Shown here piece after piece: positions 14,283 through 23,233 of a stretch of DNA of 33,653 nucleotides. The stretch comes from Halorubrum tebenquichense DSM 14210 (GTDB lineage: Archaea; Halobacteriota; Halobacteria; Halobacteriales; Haloferacaceae). Position 1 is the first letter of the stretch. Each line of letters begins with the position of its first letter. The notes beneath the pieces were generated by a model. The model saw nothing but the letters and a program-made list of their open reading frames with translations. It searched no databases and was not told where the DNA came from. The DNA lies in contig NZ_AOJD01000072.1 of assembly GCF_000337415.1 (NCBI RefSeq), positions 6,436 to 40,088 on the forward strand, given 5' to 3'. The translations under genes were made by a program, and so were the position numbers.

Positions 14283-14338
14283 AAATAATCGTGTCCCCTG
14301 AATTATCAGGGGTGATTACTGGGTCCGTGGATTTATGC
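14283..14338. promoter_or_regulatory. Divergent che promoter with central 18-bp palindrome
   Basis: CCCCTGAATTATCAGGGG (14295-14312) has two perfect 7-bp arms around ATTA. To its left is the minus-strand TATA-like box of cheW (14283-14289). To its right is the plus-strand ATTTATGC (14331-14338), about 28 bases before the cheB ATG at 14362. The palindrome thus sits between both core promoters, where one dimeric regulator could control the whole chemotaxis cluster. Confidence 0.65.
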
Positions 14339-14361
14339 TGATTCTGGGTCCGGTGTTGAAC

Positions 14362-15456
14362 ATGAGCAGGACGACGGATCGGCGCGGCGGTCGGGACGGG
14401 TCGCCGCGGGTGGTGGTCGTCGACGACTCCCCGTTCATGCGGGGTCTGATAAGCGATCTCTTGAGCGATGCGGGGGTCGCGGTCGTCGGCGAGGCGGGAG
14501 ACGGAGAAGAGGCGCTCTCGGTGGTCGCCGAGGAGCGCCCCGACGTCGTGACGATGGACGTCGAAATGCCCGGGATGGGTGGACTCGAAGCCGTCGAGCG
14601 GCTGATGGAGGAGACGCCGACGCCGGTGTTGATGCTGTCGGCGCACACGGACGAGGGCGCGGAGGTCACCTTCGAGGCGCTCGACCGCGGGGCGGTCGAC
14701 TTCTTCGCCAAGCCCGGCGGCGAGGTCTCGACCGGCGTCTCGCGCGAGTCCGAGCGGCTCGTCGAGGCGGTGCGGTCGGTCGCGGACGCCGACCTCGACG
14801 CCGCGACGCGCGAGCGGGACGACCCCAGCTCCGCGGCGTCGGAGCGGTCGGACGCCGGGTCCGACGCCGGCGCGGTCGACGTGGACGGCCCCCTGACCGT
14901 GGTCATCGCGGCGTCGACCGGCGGCCCGAACGCGGTCGAGCGCGTGCTGTCGGCGCTGCCGATGGCGGACTGCCGCGTGGTGATCGTCCAGCACATGCCG
15001 GAGGCGTTCACGTCGCGGTTCGCGAACCGGCTCGACGAGGCGTCCGCGTACGACGTGCGCGAGGCGAGCGACGGGGCGCGGATCGGTGCCGGCGAGGCGC
15101 TCGTCGCCCGCGGCGGCAGCCACACCCTGATCGACAGCTACCGCTCGGGGCGGCTCCGCGTCAAGCTCGACGCGGACGACGACTCCCACACCGTCACTCC
15201 CGCGGCCGACGTGACGATGCGTTCGGCCGCCGAGGTGGTCGACGACCCGCTCGTCGGCGTCGTGCTGACCGGGATGGGCTCGGACGCCGCCGAGGGGATC
15301 CGCGCGATGGCCGACGCCGGGGCCCGGACGCTCGCGCAGAGCGAGGGGACCTGCGTCATCTACGGGATGCCGAAGCGCGCCGTCGAGACCGGCGGGGTCG
15401 ACGAGGTACACGACCTCGACGACGTCGCCGGCGCGATCGTTGGGGGTGAGGCCTGA
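14362..15456 (+). CDS. cheB: Chemotaxis response regulator and protein-glutamate methylesterase CheB
   Basis: A 364-residue two-domain protein. The receiver domain has Asp21/Asp22, the phosphorylated Asp66 in TMDVEMPGMGG, Ser93 and Lys117. A variable linker (about residues 130-175) follows. The methylesterase domain carries the triad Ser185 (AASTGGPN), His211 (VQHMPEAF) and Asp308 (TGMGSDAAEG). It removes methyl groups from transducers to reset the signal. An in-frame ATG at 14335 exists, but the TATA-like box at 14331-14338 overlaps it, so the leaderless start at 14362 (MSRTTDRR) is preferred. Its stop overlaps the cheA start as TGATG. Confidence 0.94.
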   Translation: MSRTTDRRGGRDGSPRVVVVDDSPFMRGLISDLLSDAGVAVVGEAGDGEEALSVVAEERPDVVTMDVEMPGMGGLEAVERLMEETPTPVLMLSAHTDEGAEVTFEALDRGAVDFFAKPGGEVSTGVSRESERLVEAVRSVADADLDAATRERDDPSSAASERSDAGSDAGAVDVDGPLTVVIAASTGGPNAVERVLSALPMADCRVVIVQHMPEAFTSRFANRLDEASAYDVREASDGARIGAGEALVARGGSHTLIDSYRSGRLRVKLDADDDSHTVTPAADVTMRSAAEVVDDPLVGVVLTGMGSDAAEGIRAMADAGARTLAQSEGTCVIYGMPKRAVETGGVDEVHDLDDVAGAIVGGEA

Positions 15457-17813
15457 TGGACTCCCACCGCGCCGCGTTCGTCGCCGAGGCGGAAGACGGG
15501 ATCACGGACCTGAACAACGCGCTGCTCGCCCTCGAAGCCGACCCAGAGGACGCCGAGGCGATGGACGACGTGTTCCGCGTTGCGCACACCCTGAAGGGCA
15601 ACGCCGCGGCGATGGGGTACGAAGACGTCTCCGACTTCGGACACGCCCTCGAGGACCTGCTGGACGCGGTCCGGCAGGGCGAGCGCGAGGTGTCCCCCGA
15701 GCTGATGGACCTCCTCTTCGAGGGGGTCGACGCCGTCGAGGCGATGGTGTCCGAGATCGCCGACACCGGCGAGGTGTCGACGGACCCCTCGGACCTCGAG
15801 TCGCGCCTGCGCGAGATGGAGGAACACGGCACCGTCGGCGGCGACGAGGGCGACGAGTCCGGGGCCGACGACGACGGGGGCGACGACGGCGAGAGCGACG
15901 GGGCCGCCGACGCCGACGACCCCGGCGCAGACGAGGACGCCGAAAGCGGCGACGACGCGCCCGACGTCTCGGTGCCGGAGCCGCCCGCGGCCGCGGCCGA
16001 CCTGCCCGAGCCGGTCGCGTACGCGGACGTGACGATCGGCGAGGCGAAGATGGCGGGGGTCGACGCGGCGCTCGTCCTCCAGGCCCTCGACGAGCAGTTC
16101 GACGCGCACGCGACGGACCCCGACCCGGAGGCGCTGGAGGACGGCGAGTACGACGAGCGGTTCGACGCGTTCGTCGGCGGCACCGAGCCCGCGGTCCTCG
16201 CCGAGGGGCTCGAGGCGCTCACGCAGGTCGAGTCGGTGACGGCGGTCGCGCTCGACGGGTCGGCGGACGGCGACGCGGTCGACGACACCGAGGCGACGGC
16301 GGCGGACGCGACGGGCGACGCCGCCGACGCGGTCGAGGAGACGGCCGCGGACGCCGCGAGCCACGAGGCCGACGGCGAGCTCGATGCCCCCGACCCCGAG
16401 CCGACCGAATCCGAGGGCGTCGACGGTGAGACCGGCGACGCGGACTCGGAGGGCGACGGGGCGGAATCCGAGAGCGACGCCGGATCGGGCGACGAGACGG
16501 ACTCCGGGAGCGACGACGGCGGGTCGTCCTCCGGCGGCTCGGACTCCAAGTCCGCCGACGAGATCAAGTCGATCCGGGTCGACGTCGATCAGGTCGACGA
16601 GCTGTACGGGCTGGTCGAGCAGCTGGTGACGAGCCGGATCAAACTGCGCCGCGAGATCGAGGGGACGGACGCCGAGTCCGACGCGTTAGACGAGCTGGAC
16701 AAGCTCGCCTCCAGCCTTCAGGACACGGCGATGGACATGCGCCTCATCCCGTTCTCGCAGGTGTCCGACTCGTTCCCGCGGCTCGTCCGCGACATCTCGC
16801 GGGACCTCGACAAGCGGATCGACTTCCAGATCGAGGGCGACGACGTGGAGCTGGACCGGACGATCCTCACGGAGATGCGCGACCCGCTCGTGCACGTCCT
16901 GCGGAACGCGGTCGACCACGGGATCGAGTCGCCGGAGGAGCGCGAGGCCGCGGGGAAGGACCCGACCGGCCACGTGGAGCTGACCGCCGAGCGCGAGCGC
17001 GACCACGTCATCATCGAGGTGACCGACGACGGCGGGGGGCTCGACCCCGACCAGCTCCGCGACAAGGCGGTCGACGAGGGCGTCAAGAGCCGCGAGGCGG
17101 TCGAGGCGATGGAGGACGACGAGGTGTACGACCTCGTGTTCCACCCCGGCTTCTCCACCGCGGAGGAGGTCACGGATGTCTCCGGCCGCGGCGTCGGCAT
17201 GGACGTGGTGCGGACGACCGCGCGCGACCTCGACGGCTCCGTCTCGATCGAGAGCGAGCCGGGCGAGGGGAGCACGGTCCGGTTCCGGCTCCCGGTCACC
17301 GTCGCCATCGTGAAGGTGATGTTCGTCGACGTCGGCGGCACGGAGTACGGCATCCCGATCAAGTCGATCGCGGAGGTCGCCCGCGCCGACGACGTCGAGG
17401 AGGTCCACGGCGACGAGGTTGTCAGACACGAGGACGACCTCTATCCCGTCGTCAGGCTGAACGAGCGGCTCGGCGAGGTCGACCCCGGCGCGGTCGAGGC
17501 GTCCGCGGCGGCCGCCGACGAGACCCCGGCCGCCGACGGCGGCGTCGCGGTCGACGACGAGACCGCCGACGTCCCGGGCCCCGACGACGAGGGCGCGGCC
17601 GAGGGGGCCGGAAGCCCGACCGACGACGGCATGCTCGTCCGGATCCGCGAGGAGACACGGCAGGTCGCGCTCCACTGCGACGCGGTGCTGGATCAGGAGG
17701 AAGTGGTCGTCAAACCGCTCGACGGTCCGCTCTCGGGGACGCCCGGCCTCAGCGGCACGGCCGTCCTCGGCGACGGGGACGTCGTTGCCGTGCTCGACGT
17801 GGTGAGCCTATGA
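15456..17813 (+). CDS. cheA: Chemotaxis sensor histidine kinase CheA
   Basis: A 785-residue kinase. The P1 domain has the phosphorylated His44 in RVAHTLKGNA. A P2-like response-regulator-binding region lies near residues 185-270, flanked by very acidic low-complexity linkers of Asp, Glu, Gly and Ala. The dimerisation domain (IRVDVDQVDELYGLVEQLV) and the ATP-binding domain follow, with N box NAVDHGIES, GGGLD and SGRGVGMD. The C-terminal CheW-like domain (KVMFVDVGGTEYGIP) is interrupted by an acidic insert of about 50 residues before MLVRIREETRQVALHCD. It phosphorylates CheY and CheB in response to transducer state. It overlaps cheB by one base and cheR by four, so the operon is tightly coupled. 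Confidence 0.95.
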   Translation: MDSHRAAFVAEAEDGITDLNNALLALEADPEDAEAMDDVFRVAHTLKGNAAAMGYEDVSDFGHALEDLLDAVRQGEREVSPELMDLLFEGVDAVEAMVSEIADTGEVSTDPSDLESRLREMEEHGTVGGDEGDESGADDDGGDDGESDGAADADDPGADEDAESGDDAPDVSVPEPPAAAADLPEPVAYADVTIGEAKMAGVDAALVLQALDEQFDAHATDPDPEALEDGEYDERFDAFVGGTEPAVLAEGLEALTQVESVTAVALDGSADGDAVDDTEATAADATGDAADAVEETAADAASHEADGELDAPDPEPTESEGVDGETGDADSEGDGAESESDAGSGDETDSGSDDGGSSSGGSDSKSADEIKSIRVDVDQVDELYGLVEQLVTSRIKLRREIEGTDAESDALDELDKLASSLQDTAMDMRLIPFSQVSDSFPRLVRDISRDLDKRIDFQIEGDDVELDRTILTEMRDPLVHVLRNAVDHGIESPEEREAAGKDPTGHVELTAERERDHVIIEVTDDGGGLDPDQLRDKAVDEGVKSREAVEAMEDDEVYDLVFHPGFSTAEEVTDVSGRGVGMDVVRTTARDLDGSVSIESEPGEGSTVRFRLPVTVAIVKVMFVDVGGTEYGIPIKSIAEVARADDVEEVHGDEVVRHEDDLYPVVRLNERLGEVDPGAVEASAAAADETPAADGGVAVDDETADVPGPDDEGAAEGAGSPTDDGMLVRIREETRQVALHCDAVLDQEEVVVKPLDGPLSGTPGLSGTAVLGDGDVVAVLDVVSL

Positions 17814-18628
17814 GCGAAGCGGGCGACGAGGGCGAAACGGCGTTTGAAGGGGTCCTCCGGCAGATCGACGACACGGTCCCGTTCGAGCCGGGGTACTACA
17901 ACGAGTCGTATCTCGACCGTCGGATCACGGCGCGGATGCGGCGGCGCGACACGGAGTCGCACGCCGAGTACGAGCGCATCCTCCGCGACGACGAAGACGA
18001 GCGGCAGGCGCTGATGGACGCGCTCACGATCAACGTGACGGAGTTCTTCCGCAACCCGGAGATGTGGGACGTCCTCCGCGAGGTGTTACGCGAGCGGACC
18101 GCGGACCAGCGGCGCGTCAGGGTGTGGTCCGCGCCGTCGGCCGACGGCCGCGAGCCGTACTCCGTCGCGATGTTAGCCTGCGACGACGACGAGATAGACG
18201 AGTCGCGCGTGGAGGTGCTCGGCTCCGACATCAGCGAGGAGGCGCTCGACAACGCCCGAGAGGGAGTCTACCACACGACGCGGACGACCGACATCGCCGA
18301 GGAGCTGGAGCCGCTCTCGGACCCGGACCGCTACGTCGAGCGCGACGAGGACACGTTCCGGGTGCGCCCGGCGGTCAAGCGCCTCGTCGACTTCGAGACG
18401 CACGACCTGATCCGCGACGGGGCGCGCGACCCCTTCGACGTGGTGTTGTGTCGCAACCTGCTGATCTACATCGACATCGACCACAAGGCCGCCCTGTTCG
18501 ACACGCTGGAGGCGTCGCTCGCCGACGACGGCGTCCTCGTGTTGGGGATGACGGAGAGCGTCCCCCCGAACCGGAGCGACCGCTACGAACCGATCGACAA
18601 GCGACGACGGGTGTTCGGGAGGCGCTGA
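17810..18628 (+). CDS. cheR: Chemotaxis protein-glutamate methyltransferase CheR
   Basis: A 272-residue protein with the two CheR parts: a helical N-terminal domain (YYNESYLDRRITARMRRRD) and a SAM-dependent methyltransferase domain. The acceptor signature INVTEFFRNPEMWDVLRE and the late motif DVVLCRNLLIYIDIDHK are typical. The SAM-binding loop reads WSAPSADGREPYS where the family usual is closer to WSAGCSTGEEPYS, so the glycine at the third loop position is Pro; other haloarchaeal CheR proteins may share this. It methylates glutamates on transducers, opposing CheB. ATGA overlap with cheA at the front and TGATG overlap with the HEAT gene at the end. Confidence 0.93.
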   Translation: MSEAGDEGETAFEGVLRQIDDTVPFEPGYYNESYLDRRITARMRRRDTESHAEYERILRDDEDERQALMDALTINVTEFFRNPEMWDVLREVLRERTADQRRVRVWSAPSADGREPYSVAMLACDDDEIDESRVEVLGSDISEEALDNAREGVYHTTRTTDIAEELEPLSDPDRYVERDEDTFRVRPAVKRLVDFETHDLIRDGARDPFDVVLCRNLLIYIDIDHKAALFDTLEASLADDGVLVLGMTESVPPNRSDRYEPIDKRRRVFGRR

Positions 18629-19842
18629 TGTCGCTGTACCAGCACGCTCGGGACGGGAACGTGGAGCCGCTCCGGGACGCGCTCGGCAGCGACAGCGCGG
18701 CCGTCCGCCGCCGCGCCGCCGAGTTCCTCGGCGAGATCGGCGAGGAGAGCGACCAGCCGACGGTCGACGGCCTGCTCCGCGCCGCGACCACCGACGACGA
18801 CCCGGAGGTCCGCGGGGCCGCCGTCGACGCGCTGGACGCCATCGGCGAGGGGGCGCTCCAACAGCTCCTCGAAGAGCTCACCGGGGGCGGCAACGACGGC
18901 GAGGCCGAGTGGGTCACCGCGCGCAAGTTCGCGCGCGCCCTCGAGGCCGACCGCCCGGAGCTCCGCATGGCCGCGGCGAACGCGCTCGGGCGGCTCGACG
19001 ACGCCAGCGGCCTCCAGCCGCTCGTCGGGGCGCTCGACGACGGGGACGAGCGCGTCCGCCTGCGCGCGGCGCAGGCCTGCGGCACCTTTGCGGACGCGCG
19101 GGCCGTCCCCGGGCTCCGGGACGCGCTCGGCGACGAGGACCCGCGCGTGCGCCGCGCCGCGGCGAACGCTCTCGGAGAGATCGGCACCGACGAGGCGCTG
19201 TCGCCCCTCCTCGACCTGCTCAGCGACGGCGACGAGTCGATCCGGCGGATCGCGGCCGGCGCGCTCGGGAAGGCGAGCAACCCCGATCCGGTCGAGCCGC
19301 TCGCGCGGGCGCTCGGCGACGAGAGCGCGGTCGTCCGCAACGCGGCGGTGTACTCCGTCATCGAACTGCTCTCGAACGTGCCGACCCAGCAGAGCCACGC
19401 GGTCCGCGATCAGGTCGTCTCGGAGCTGAAGGAGGCCGACGACGCGACGGTCGTCGAACCGCTCGTCGAGATCCTCACCGACGGGCAGCAGTCCCGCCAG
19501 CGCCGGAACGCGGCGTGGATCCTCGGGCGCGTGGCGGACCCGGACGCGTCGACGGCGGTGGAAGCGCTCGCGGACGCGCTCGCGGACGACGACCCGCAGA
19601 CCGCGCAGTTCGCGGCCACGAGCCTCAAGAGCCTCGGCGGGCCGGTCGTCGAGGACCGTCTGCTCGACAAGCTCGGCCCCGAACACCCGGAGGACGCCCG
19701 CGCGAAGGCGGTGTTCGTCCTCGGGCAGATCGGCGGGCAGGAGACGCTGAACCGCCTCGAGGAGTACGCCGACGACGACAGTCAGGCCGTCAGAAAGCGC
19801 GTGTTCTCGGCCGTCTCGAAGCTGCGCGCAGGGGGGCCGTAA
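18628..19842 (+). CDS. HEAT-repeat protein of the archaeal chemotaxis operon
   Basis: A 404-residue protein made almost wholly of PBS-type HEAT repeats, about eleven, each near 30 residues with the core pattern VRRxAAxALGEIG or similar (AAVRRRAAEFLGEIG, PRVRRAAANALGEIG, ESIRRIAAGALGKA). The start at 18628 overlaps the cheR stop as TGATG, and the stop is directly followed by the CheF start. In Halobacterium a HEAT-repeat protein beside the CheF genes was found to take part in chemotaxis protein interactions, and this gene has the same setting. It is probably a scaffold linking Che proteins and the archaellum. The frame is open far upstream, but that part lies inside cheR in another frame. Confidence 0.88.
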   Translation: MSLYQHARDGNVEPLRDALGSDSAAVRRRAAEFLGEIGEESDQPTVDGLLRAATTDDDPEVRGAAVDALDAIGEGALQQLLEELTGGGNDGEAEWVTARKFARALEADRPELRMAAANALGRLDDASGLQPLVGALDDGDERVRLRAAQACGTFADARAVPGLRDALGDEDPRVRRAAANALGEIGTDEALSPLLDLLSDGDESIRRIAAGALGKASNPDPVEPLARALGDESAVVRNAAVYSVIELLSNVPTQQSHAVRDQVVSELKEADDATVVEPLVEILTDGQQSRQRRNAAWILGRVADPDASTAVEALADALADDDPQTAQFAATSLKSLGGPVVEDRLLDKLGPEHPEDARAKAVFVLGQIGGQETLNRLEEYADDDSQAVRKRVFSAVSKLRAGGP

Positions 19843-20715
19843 ATGTCCCAAGAGGACAGCGAGTACAAGATCACCGACACCCAAGCGAAGTTCGCGGTCG
19901 CGGTCCGCGAGGGGCGCAAGGTGAGCGACGTCTCGTGGACCCCCGGGCGGGTCCTCCTCTCGAACCGGCGGCTCATCCTCGCCGGCAACGACGGGAAGCG
20001 GACCGTCCCGCTGTCGAAGCTGGAGCGGCTCGGCGGCCGCCACGACGCGAACCAGACGGTCGCGCGCGTCTCCAACTACGTGAGCTTCGATCTGGGCGAG
20101 CAGGTGCTGCTCGTCGCCGCCTCCGACCACGAGTCGTTCGAGCGCGACGTCTACCGCGCGCTGCTCGACCAGAAGACGGTGATGGCGAAACACCCCGCGA
20201 TCGAGGGGGGCGTCGTCCAGGACACCGAGTGGGAGCAGGCCCGCGTGAAGATCGACGACAACGGGCTCAACGCCGCCCTAGAGCGCGGCGTCTTCGTGAA
20301 GTTCGACCTCGACGACATCAGCGGTCTCGACGCGGCGAAACGCACCGTCAACGGCGGCAAAAAGCCCGTCATCGAGGTGTCTCACACCGACGACGAGGGG
20401 ACGAGCATCGAGACGCACGTCGCGGGCGATCCGAACCGGATGCGGTTCGTCGAGTCGTGGCTGCGGAAGGGCGAGGAGCGCTCCTCGACGAACGTCGACC
20501 TCTCCAGCCGCGACCGGGAGGTGCTGATGGCGCTGTACTCCGGCGTCTCGCCGTTCGAGATCCCCTCGTTCCTCGGGATGGAAGTCGACGACGTCGAGGA
20601 GACGTTCGAGCGGCTCGTCGAACTCGAAGTGGTCGAGGAGGTCCGGATTCGGCGGGAGGTCGCGCTCAATTCCCGCGGGCGCAACATCGCCAGCGAGGCG
20701 ATGAACGAGCAGTAG
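19843..20715 (+). CDS. cheF: Archaeal chemotaxis adaptor CheF
   Basis: A 290-residue protein of the archaea-specific CheF family (formerly DUF439). It opens EYKITDTQAKFAVAVREGRKVSDVSWTPGRVLLSNRRLIL and continues with a PH-like beta-rich part. The C-terminal winged-helix-like end has DREVLMALYSGVSPFEIPSFLGM and VEETFERLVELEVVEEVRIRREVALNSRG. CheF binds CheY, CheC and CheD and connects them to the archaellum switch complex. It begins at the base after the HEAT gene stop, with no gap, and ends the operon. Archaellum genes themselves are not in the window. Confidence 0.92.
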   Translation: MSQEDSEYKITDTQAKFAVAVREGRKVSDVSWTPGRVLLSNRRLILAGNDGKRTVPLSKLERLGGRHDANQTVARVSNYVSFDLGEQVLLVAASDHESFERDVYRALLDQKTVMAKHPAIEGGVVQDTEWEQARVKIDDNGLNAALERGVFVKFDLDDISGLDAAKRTVNGGKKPVIEVSHTDDEGTSIETHVAGDPNRMRFVESWLRKGEERSSTNVDLSSRDREVLMALYSGVSPFEIPSFLGMEVDDVEETFERLVELEVVEEVRIRREVALNSRGRNIASEAMNEQ

Positions 20716-20768
20716 CCGGCGACGCCACTTTTCGATCTGGGGCGGCTCCCGTCGCCGCGTCGAAGCAC

Positions 20769-20776
20769 GCTTAAGT
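20769..20776 (+). promoter_or_regulatory. TATA-like box before the HAD phosphatase and aldolase pair
   Basis: GCTTAAGT lies about 27 bases before the ATG at 20799 and would give a leaderless transcript. It marks the pair as a separate unit from the che operon, whose last stop is at 20715. Confidence 0.5.
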
Positions 20777-20798
20777 CGATGCCGCGTCGAGTCCGTCC

Positions 20799-21512
20799 AT
20801 GAGCTACGAGGCGGTGCTTTTCGACCTCGACAACACGCTGTACCCGTACGATCCCTGTAACGAGGCGGGCAAGCGGGCCGCGCTCAACGCCCTCCGCGAG
20901 CGCGGGTACGAACTGGACCGCGAGGCGTTCGACGACCTGTACGCGACCGGCCGCCGCGAGGCGAAACGCGAGACGCGCACCACCGCCGCGTCCCACGACC
21001 GGCACGTCTACTTCAAGCGCGGACTGTACCGACACGCCGGCGAGCCGGACGTCGCGGGCGCGCTGGCGGCCGGCGACGCCTACTGGGACGGCTTCGTCGA
21101 GGAGATGGCCCTCTGTGCGGGCGTCGAGCCGCTCTTCGACGCGCTCTCGGCGGCGGGGACCGACGTCGCGGTCGTGACCAACCTCACGACGCGAGTCCAG
21201 CTGCGCAAGCTCGCGCACCTCGGGATCGACGACCGGCTGGACCTGCTCGTCACCTCCGAGGAGGTCGGCCGCGAGAAGCCGAGCGCGCTCCCGTTCGCGA
21301 CCGCGCTCGCCGAACTCGACTACCGGCCGTCCGAGGCGCTCGCGGTCGGCGACAACGTCGACGCCGATATCGCCGGCGCGAACGCCGTCGGCACCGACAC
21401 GGCGCTGTTCGTCGCCGACGGCGACGCGCCCGCCGCGGCGGAGCTCACCGGTCCGCGCCGCCCCGACTATCAACTCGACTCCCTCGCCGACCTGACGGAG
21501 GTGGCGGCGTGA
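20799..21512 (+). CDS. HAD-family phosphatase, probable ribulose-1,5-bisphosphate 1-/5-phosphatase step
   Basis: A 237-residue HAD hydrolase. Motif I is [10 protein letters not shown] (Asp9 nucleophile, Asp11). Motif II is VVTNLTTR, motif III the Lys in [10 protein letters not shown] and motif [16 protein letters not shown] helical cap (C1 type) lies between motifs I and II. On its own it would be called a phosphoglycolate phosphatase-like or nucleotidase-like enzyme. The context decides: it overlaps a class II aldolase by four bases and is followed by ribose-1,5-bisphosphate isomerase and a sugar kinase. In the haloarchaeal pentose bisphosphate route a HAD phosphatase turns ribulose 1,5-bisphosphate into ribulose 1-phosphate. 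That specificity is inferred, not visible in the residues. Confidence 0.82.
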   Translation: MSYEAVLFDLDNTLYPYDPCNEAGKRAALNALRERGYELDREAFDDLYATGRREAKRETRTTAASHDRHVYFKRGLYRHAGEPDVAGALAAGDAYWDGFVEEMALCAGVEPLFDALSAAGTDVAVVTNLTTRVQLRKLAHLGIDDRLDLLVTSEEVGREKPSALPFATALAELDYRPSEALAVGDNVDADIAGANAVGTDTALFVADGDAPAAAELTGPRRPDYQLDSLADLTEVAA

Positions 21513-22201
21513 GCCGCGACGGCTCCGCGGCCGACGGCGGTCCGGACGCGAACCCCGACCTGCTCCGCGAGGCGCGCGAGGCGGTCGTCGAGAACGCGCC
21601 CGCGCTGGCGGCCCTCACGCCCGGCCGGACCGGGAACCTGAGCGTTCGGGAGGGGAACCGCGTCGCCGTCACCCCCACCGGCGTCCCGTACGACTCCTTC
21701 GACGCCGTCGACGTGCCCGTGGTCTCGCTGGAGGGCGAGCGGCTGGCCGGGCGGATGGCCCCGTCGAGCGAGGTGCCGATGCACACGGGCATCTACGGGC
21801 ACGATCGGCCGGGCGCGATCGTCCACACCCACTCGCCGTGGGCGACGACGATGGCGACGCTCGGCCGGAAGCTCCCGCCGATCCACTACATGATCGCCGC
21901 GGTGGGCCGGGAGGTGCCGCTGGCCGACTACGCGCCGTACGGGACCGAGGAGCTGGCCGCCAACGTCGTCGCCGCGATGGCCGAGGCCGACTCCGACGCG
22001 GCCATCCTCGCGAACCACGGGCTGGTGGTGACCGGTCCCGACGTCGAGACGGCCGTCGAGAACACCCGCCACGTCGAGGACATCTGCCGGCTCTACCTCC
22101 GCGCGTCCGCGGTCGGCGAGCCGAACGTCCTCTCCGCCGAGCAGATGGCGACCGTCGAGGAGCGGTTCGAGAGCTACGGCCAGCAGCCGGACGCCGAGTG
22201 A
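21509..22201 (+). CDS. Class II aldolase, probable ribulose-1-phosphate aldolase
   Basis: A 230-residue class II aldolase/adducin-family enzyme. Visible are the phosphate-binding GNLSVR, the catalytic Glu88 in SSEVPMH, and zinc ligands His106 and His108 (IVHTHSPWA) and His170 ([11 protein letters not shown]). It most resembles fuculose-1-phosphate aldolases. In haloarchaea an enzyme of this kind cleaves ribulose 1-phosphate to DHAP and glycolaldehyde, which fits its place between the HAD phosphatase and the isomerase. Fuculose or rhamnulose 1-phosphate aldolase is the alternative, but no deoxysugar genes are near. GTG overlaps the previous stop (GTGA). Confidence 0.85.
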   Translation: MSRDGSAADGGPDANPDLLREAREAVVENAPALAALTPGRTGNLSVREGNRVAVTPTGVPYDSFDAVDVPVVSLEGERLAGRMAPSSEVPMHTGIYGHDRPGAIVHTHSPWATTMATLGRKLPPIHYMIAAVGREVPLADYAPYGTEELAANVVAAMAEADSDAAILANHGLVVTGPDVETAVENTRHVEDICRLYLRASAVGEPNVLSAEQMATVEERFESYGQQPDAE

Positions 22202-22228
22202 CCTCCGGCCGCTCCGGCAGTCGGCCGG

Positions 22229-22239
22229 TTTTATAAATA
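22229..22239 (+). promoter_or_regulatory. TATA box of the isomerase-kinase unit
   Basis: TTTTATAAATA is one of the strongest TATA boxes in the window and lies 27 bases before the ATG at 22262, implying a leaderless message. The four pathway genes are thus two adjacent transcription units. Confidence 0.65.
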
Positions 22240-22261
22240 CGCGGCGGGTTACGGGATCGGT

Positions 22262-23233
22262 ATGACAGACACGGAGCCGGCCCCGGCGGTCCGCGAGACC
22301 GCCGAGGCGATCGCGACCATGGAGATACGCGGTGCGGCGACCATCGCCTCCGCGGCCGCCGAGGCGCTCGCCGAGCAGGCCGAGGCGGCGGCCGAGGCGG
22401 ACGCGACCGCGAGCGACCCCGAGGCGTTCCGCGCGTCGCTGCGCGCCGCGGGGCGCACCCTCCGCGAGACGCGGCCGACCGCGGTGTCGCTGCCGAACGC
22501 CCTCCGGTACGTCCTCCAGCGGATGGAGGGGGAGACGGTCGACGCGCTCCGGGACAGCGTCGTCGACGCGAGCGACGCGTTCGTCCGCCAGCTCGACCGC
22601 GCGCAGGACGACCTCGGGGAGGTCGGCGCGAACCGCCTCGCGGACGGCGACACGGTGATGACGCACTGCCACTCCACCGACGCGCTCGCGTGTATCGAGG
22701 CCGCGGTCGAACAGGGGAAGTCGATCTCGGCGGTCGTCAAGGAGACGCGGCCGCGCCAGCAGGGCCACATCACGGCCGAGGCGCTCCGGGAGATGGGCGT
22801 CCCCGTCACGCTGATCGTCGACTCGGCGGCGCGGCGGTACCTCGACGAGGTCGACCACGTGGTCGTCGGTGCCGACTCGATCGCCGCGGACGGCGGCGTC
22901 ATCAACAAGATCGGCACCTCGGGGCTGGCGGTCAACGCCCGCGAGCGCGGCGTCCCGATCATGACCGCGGCCCAGACGATCAAGCTCCACCCGGAGACGC
23001 TGACGGGCCACACCGTCGAGATCGAGATGCGCGACGAGGCCGAGGTGATCGAGTCGGAGGCCCGCGAGGCGATCGGCGAGGTAGCGGTCGAGAACCCGGC
23101 GTTCGACGTGACGCCGCCGCGGTACATGGACGCGATCGTCACCGAACACGGGCAGTTCCCCCCGGAGAGCATCGTGACGCTGATGCGGGAGCTGTTCGGC
23201 GAGGGTGCCGCCGAACCGTGGGCGGAGCAATGA
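22262..23233 (+). CDS. Ribose-1,5-bisphosphate isomerase (eIF-2B alpha-like family)
   Basis: A 323-residue member of the eIF-2B/MtnA/R15P isomerase family. The catalytic pair is visible as Cys136 in MTHCHSTDA and Asp205 in VGADSIAADGGVINKIGT. Their spacing of 69 equals that of the characterised Thermococcus enzyme as I recall it (Cys133, Asp202). Other marks are KETRPRQQG and PIMTAAQTIKLHP. It turns ribose 1,5-bisphosphate into ribulose 1,5-bisphosphate. No RuBisCO gene is in the window. Instead the neighbours are a phosphatase and aldolase that would process ribulose 1,5-bisphosphate without carboxylation. The stop overlaps the kinase start as ATGA. Confidence 0.9.
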   Translation: MTDTEPAPAVRETAEAIATMEIRGAATIASAAAEALAEQAEAAAEADATASDPEAFRASLRAAGRTLRETRPTAVSLPNALRYVLQRMEGETVDALRDSVVDASDAFVRQLDRAQDDLGEVGANRLADGDTVMTHCHSTDALACIEAAVEQGKSISAVVKETRPRQQGHITAEALREMGVPVTLIVDSAARRYLDEVDHVVVGADSIAADGGVINKIGTSGLAVNARERGVPIMTAAQTIKLHPETLTGHTVEIEMRDEAEVIESEAREAIGEVAVENPAFDVTPPRYMDAIVTEHGQFPPESIVTLMRELFGEGAAEPWAEQ

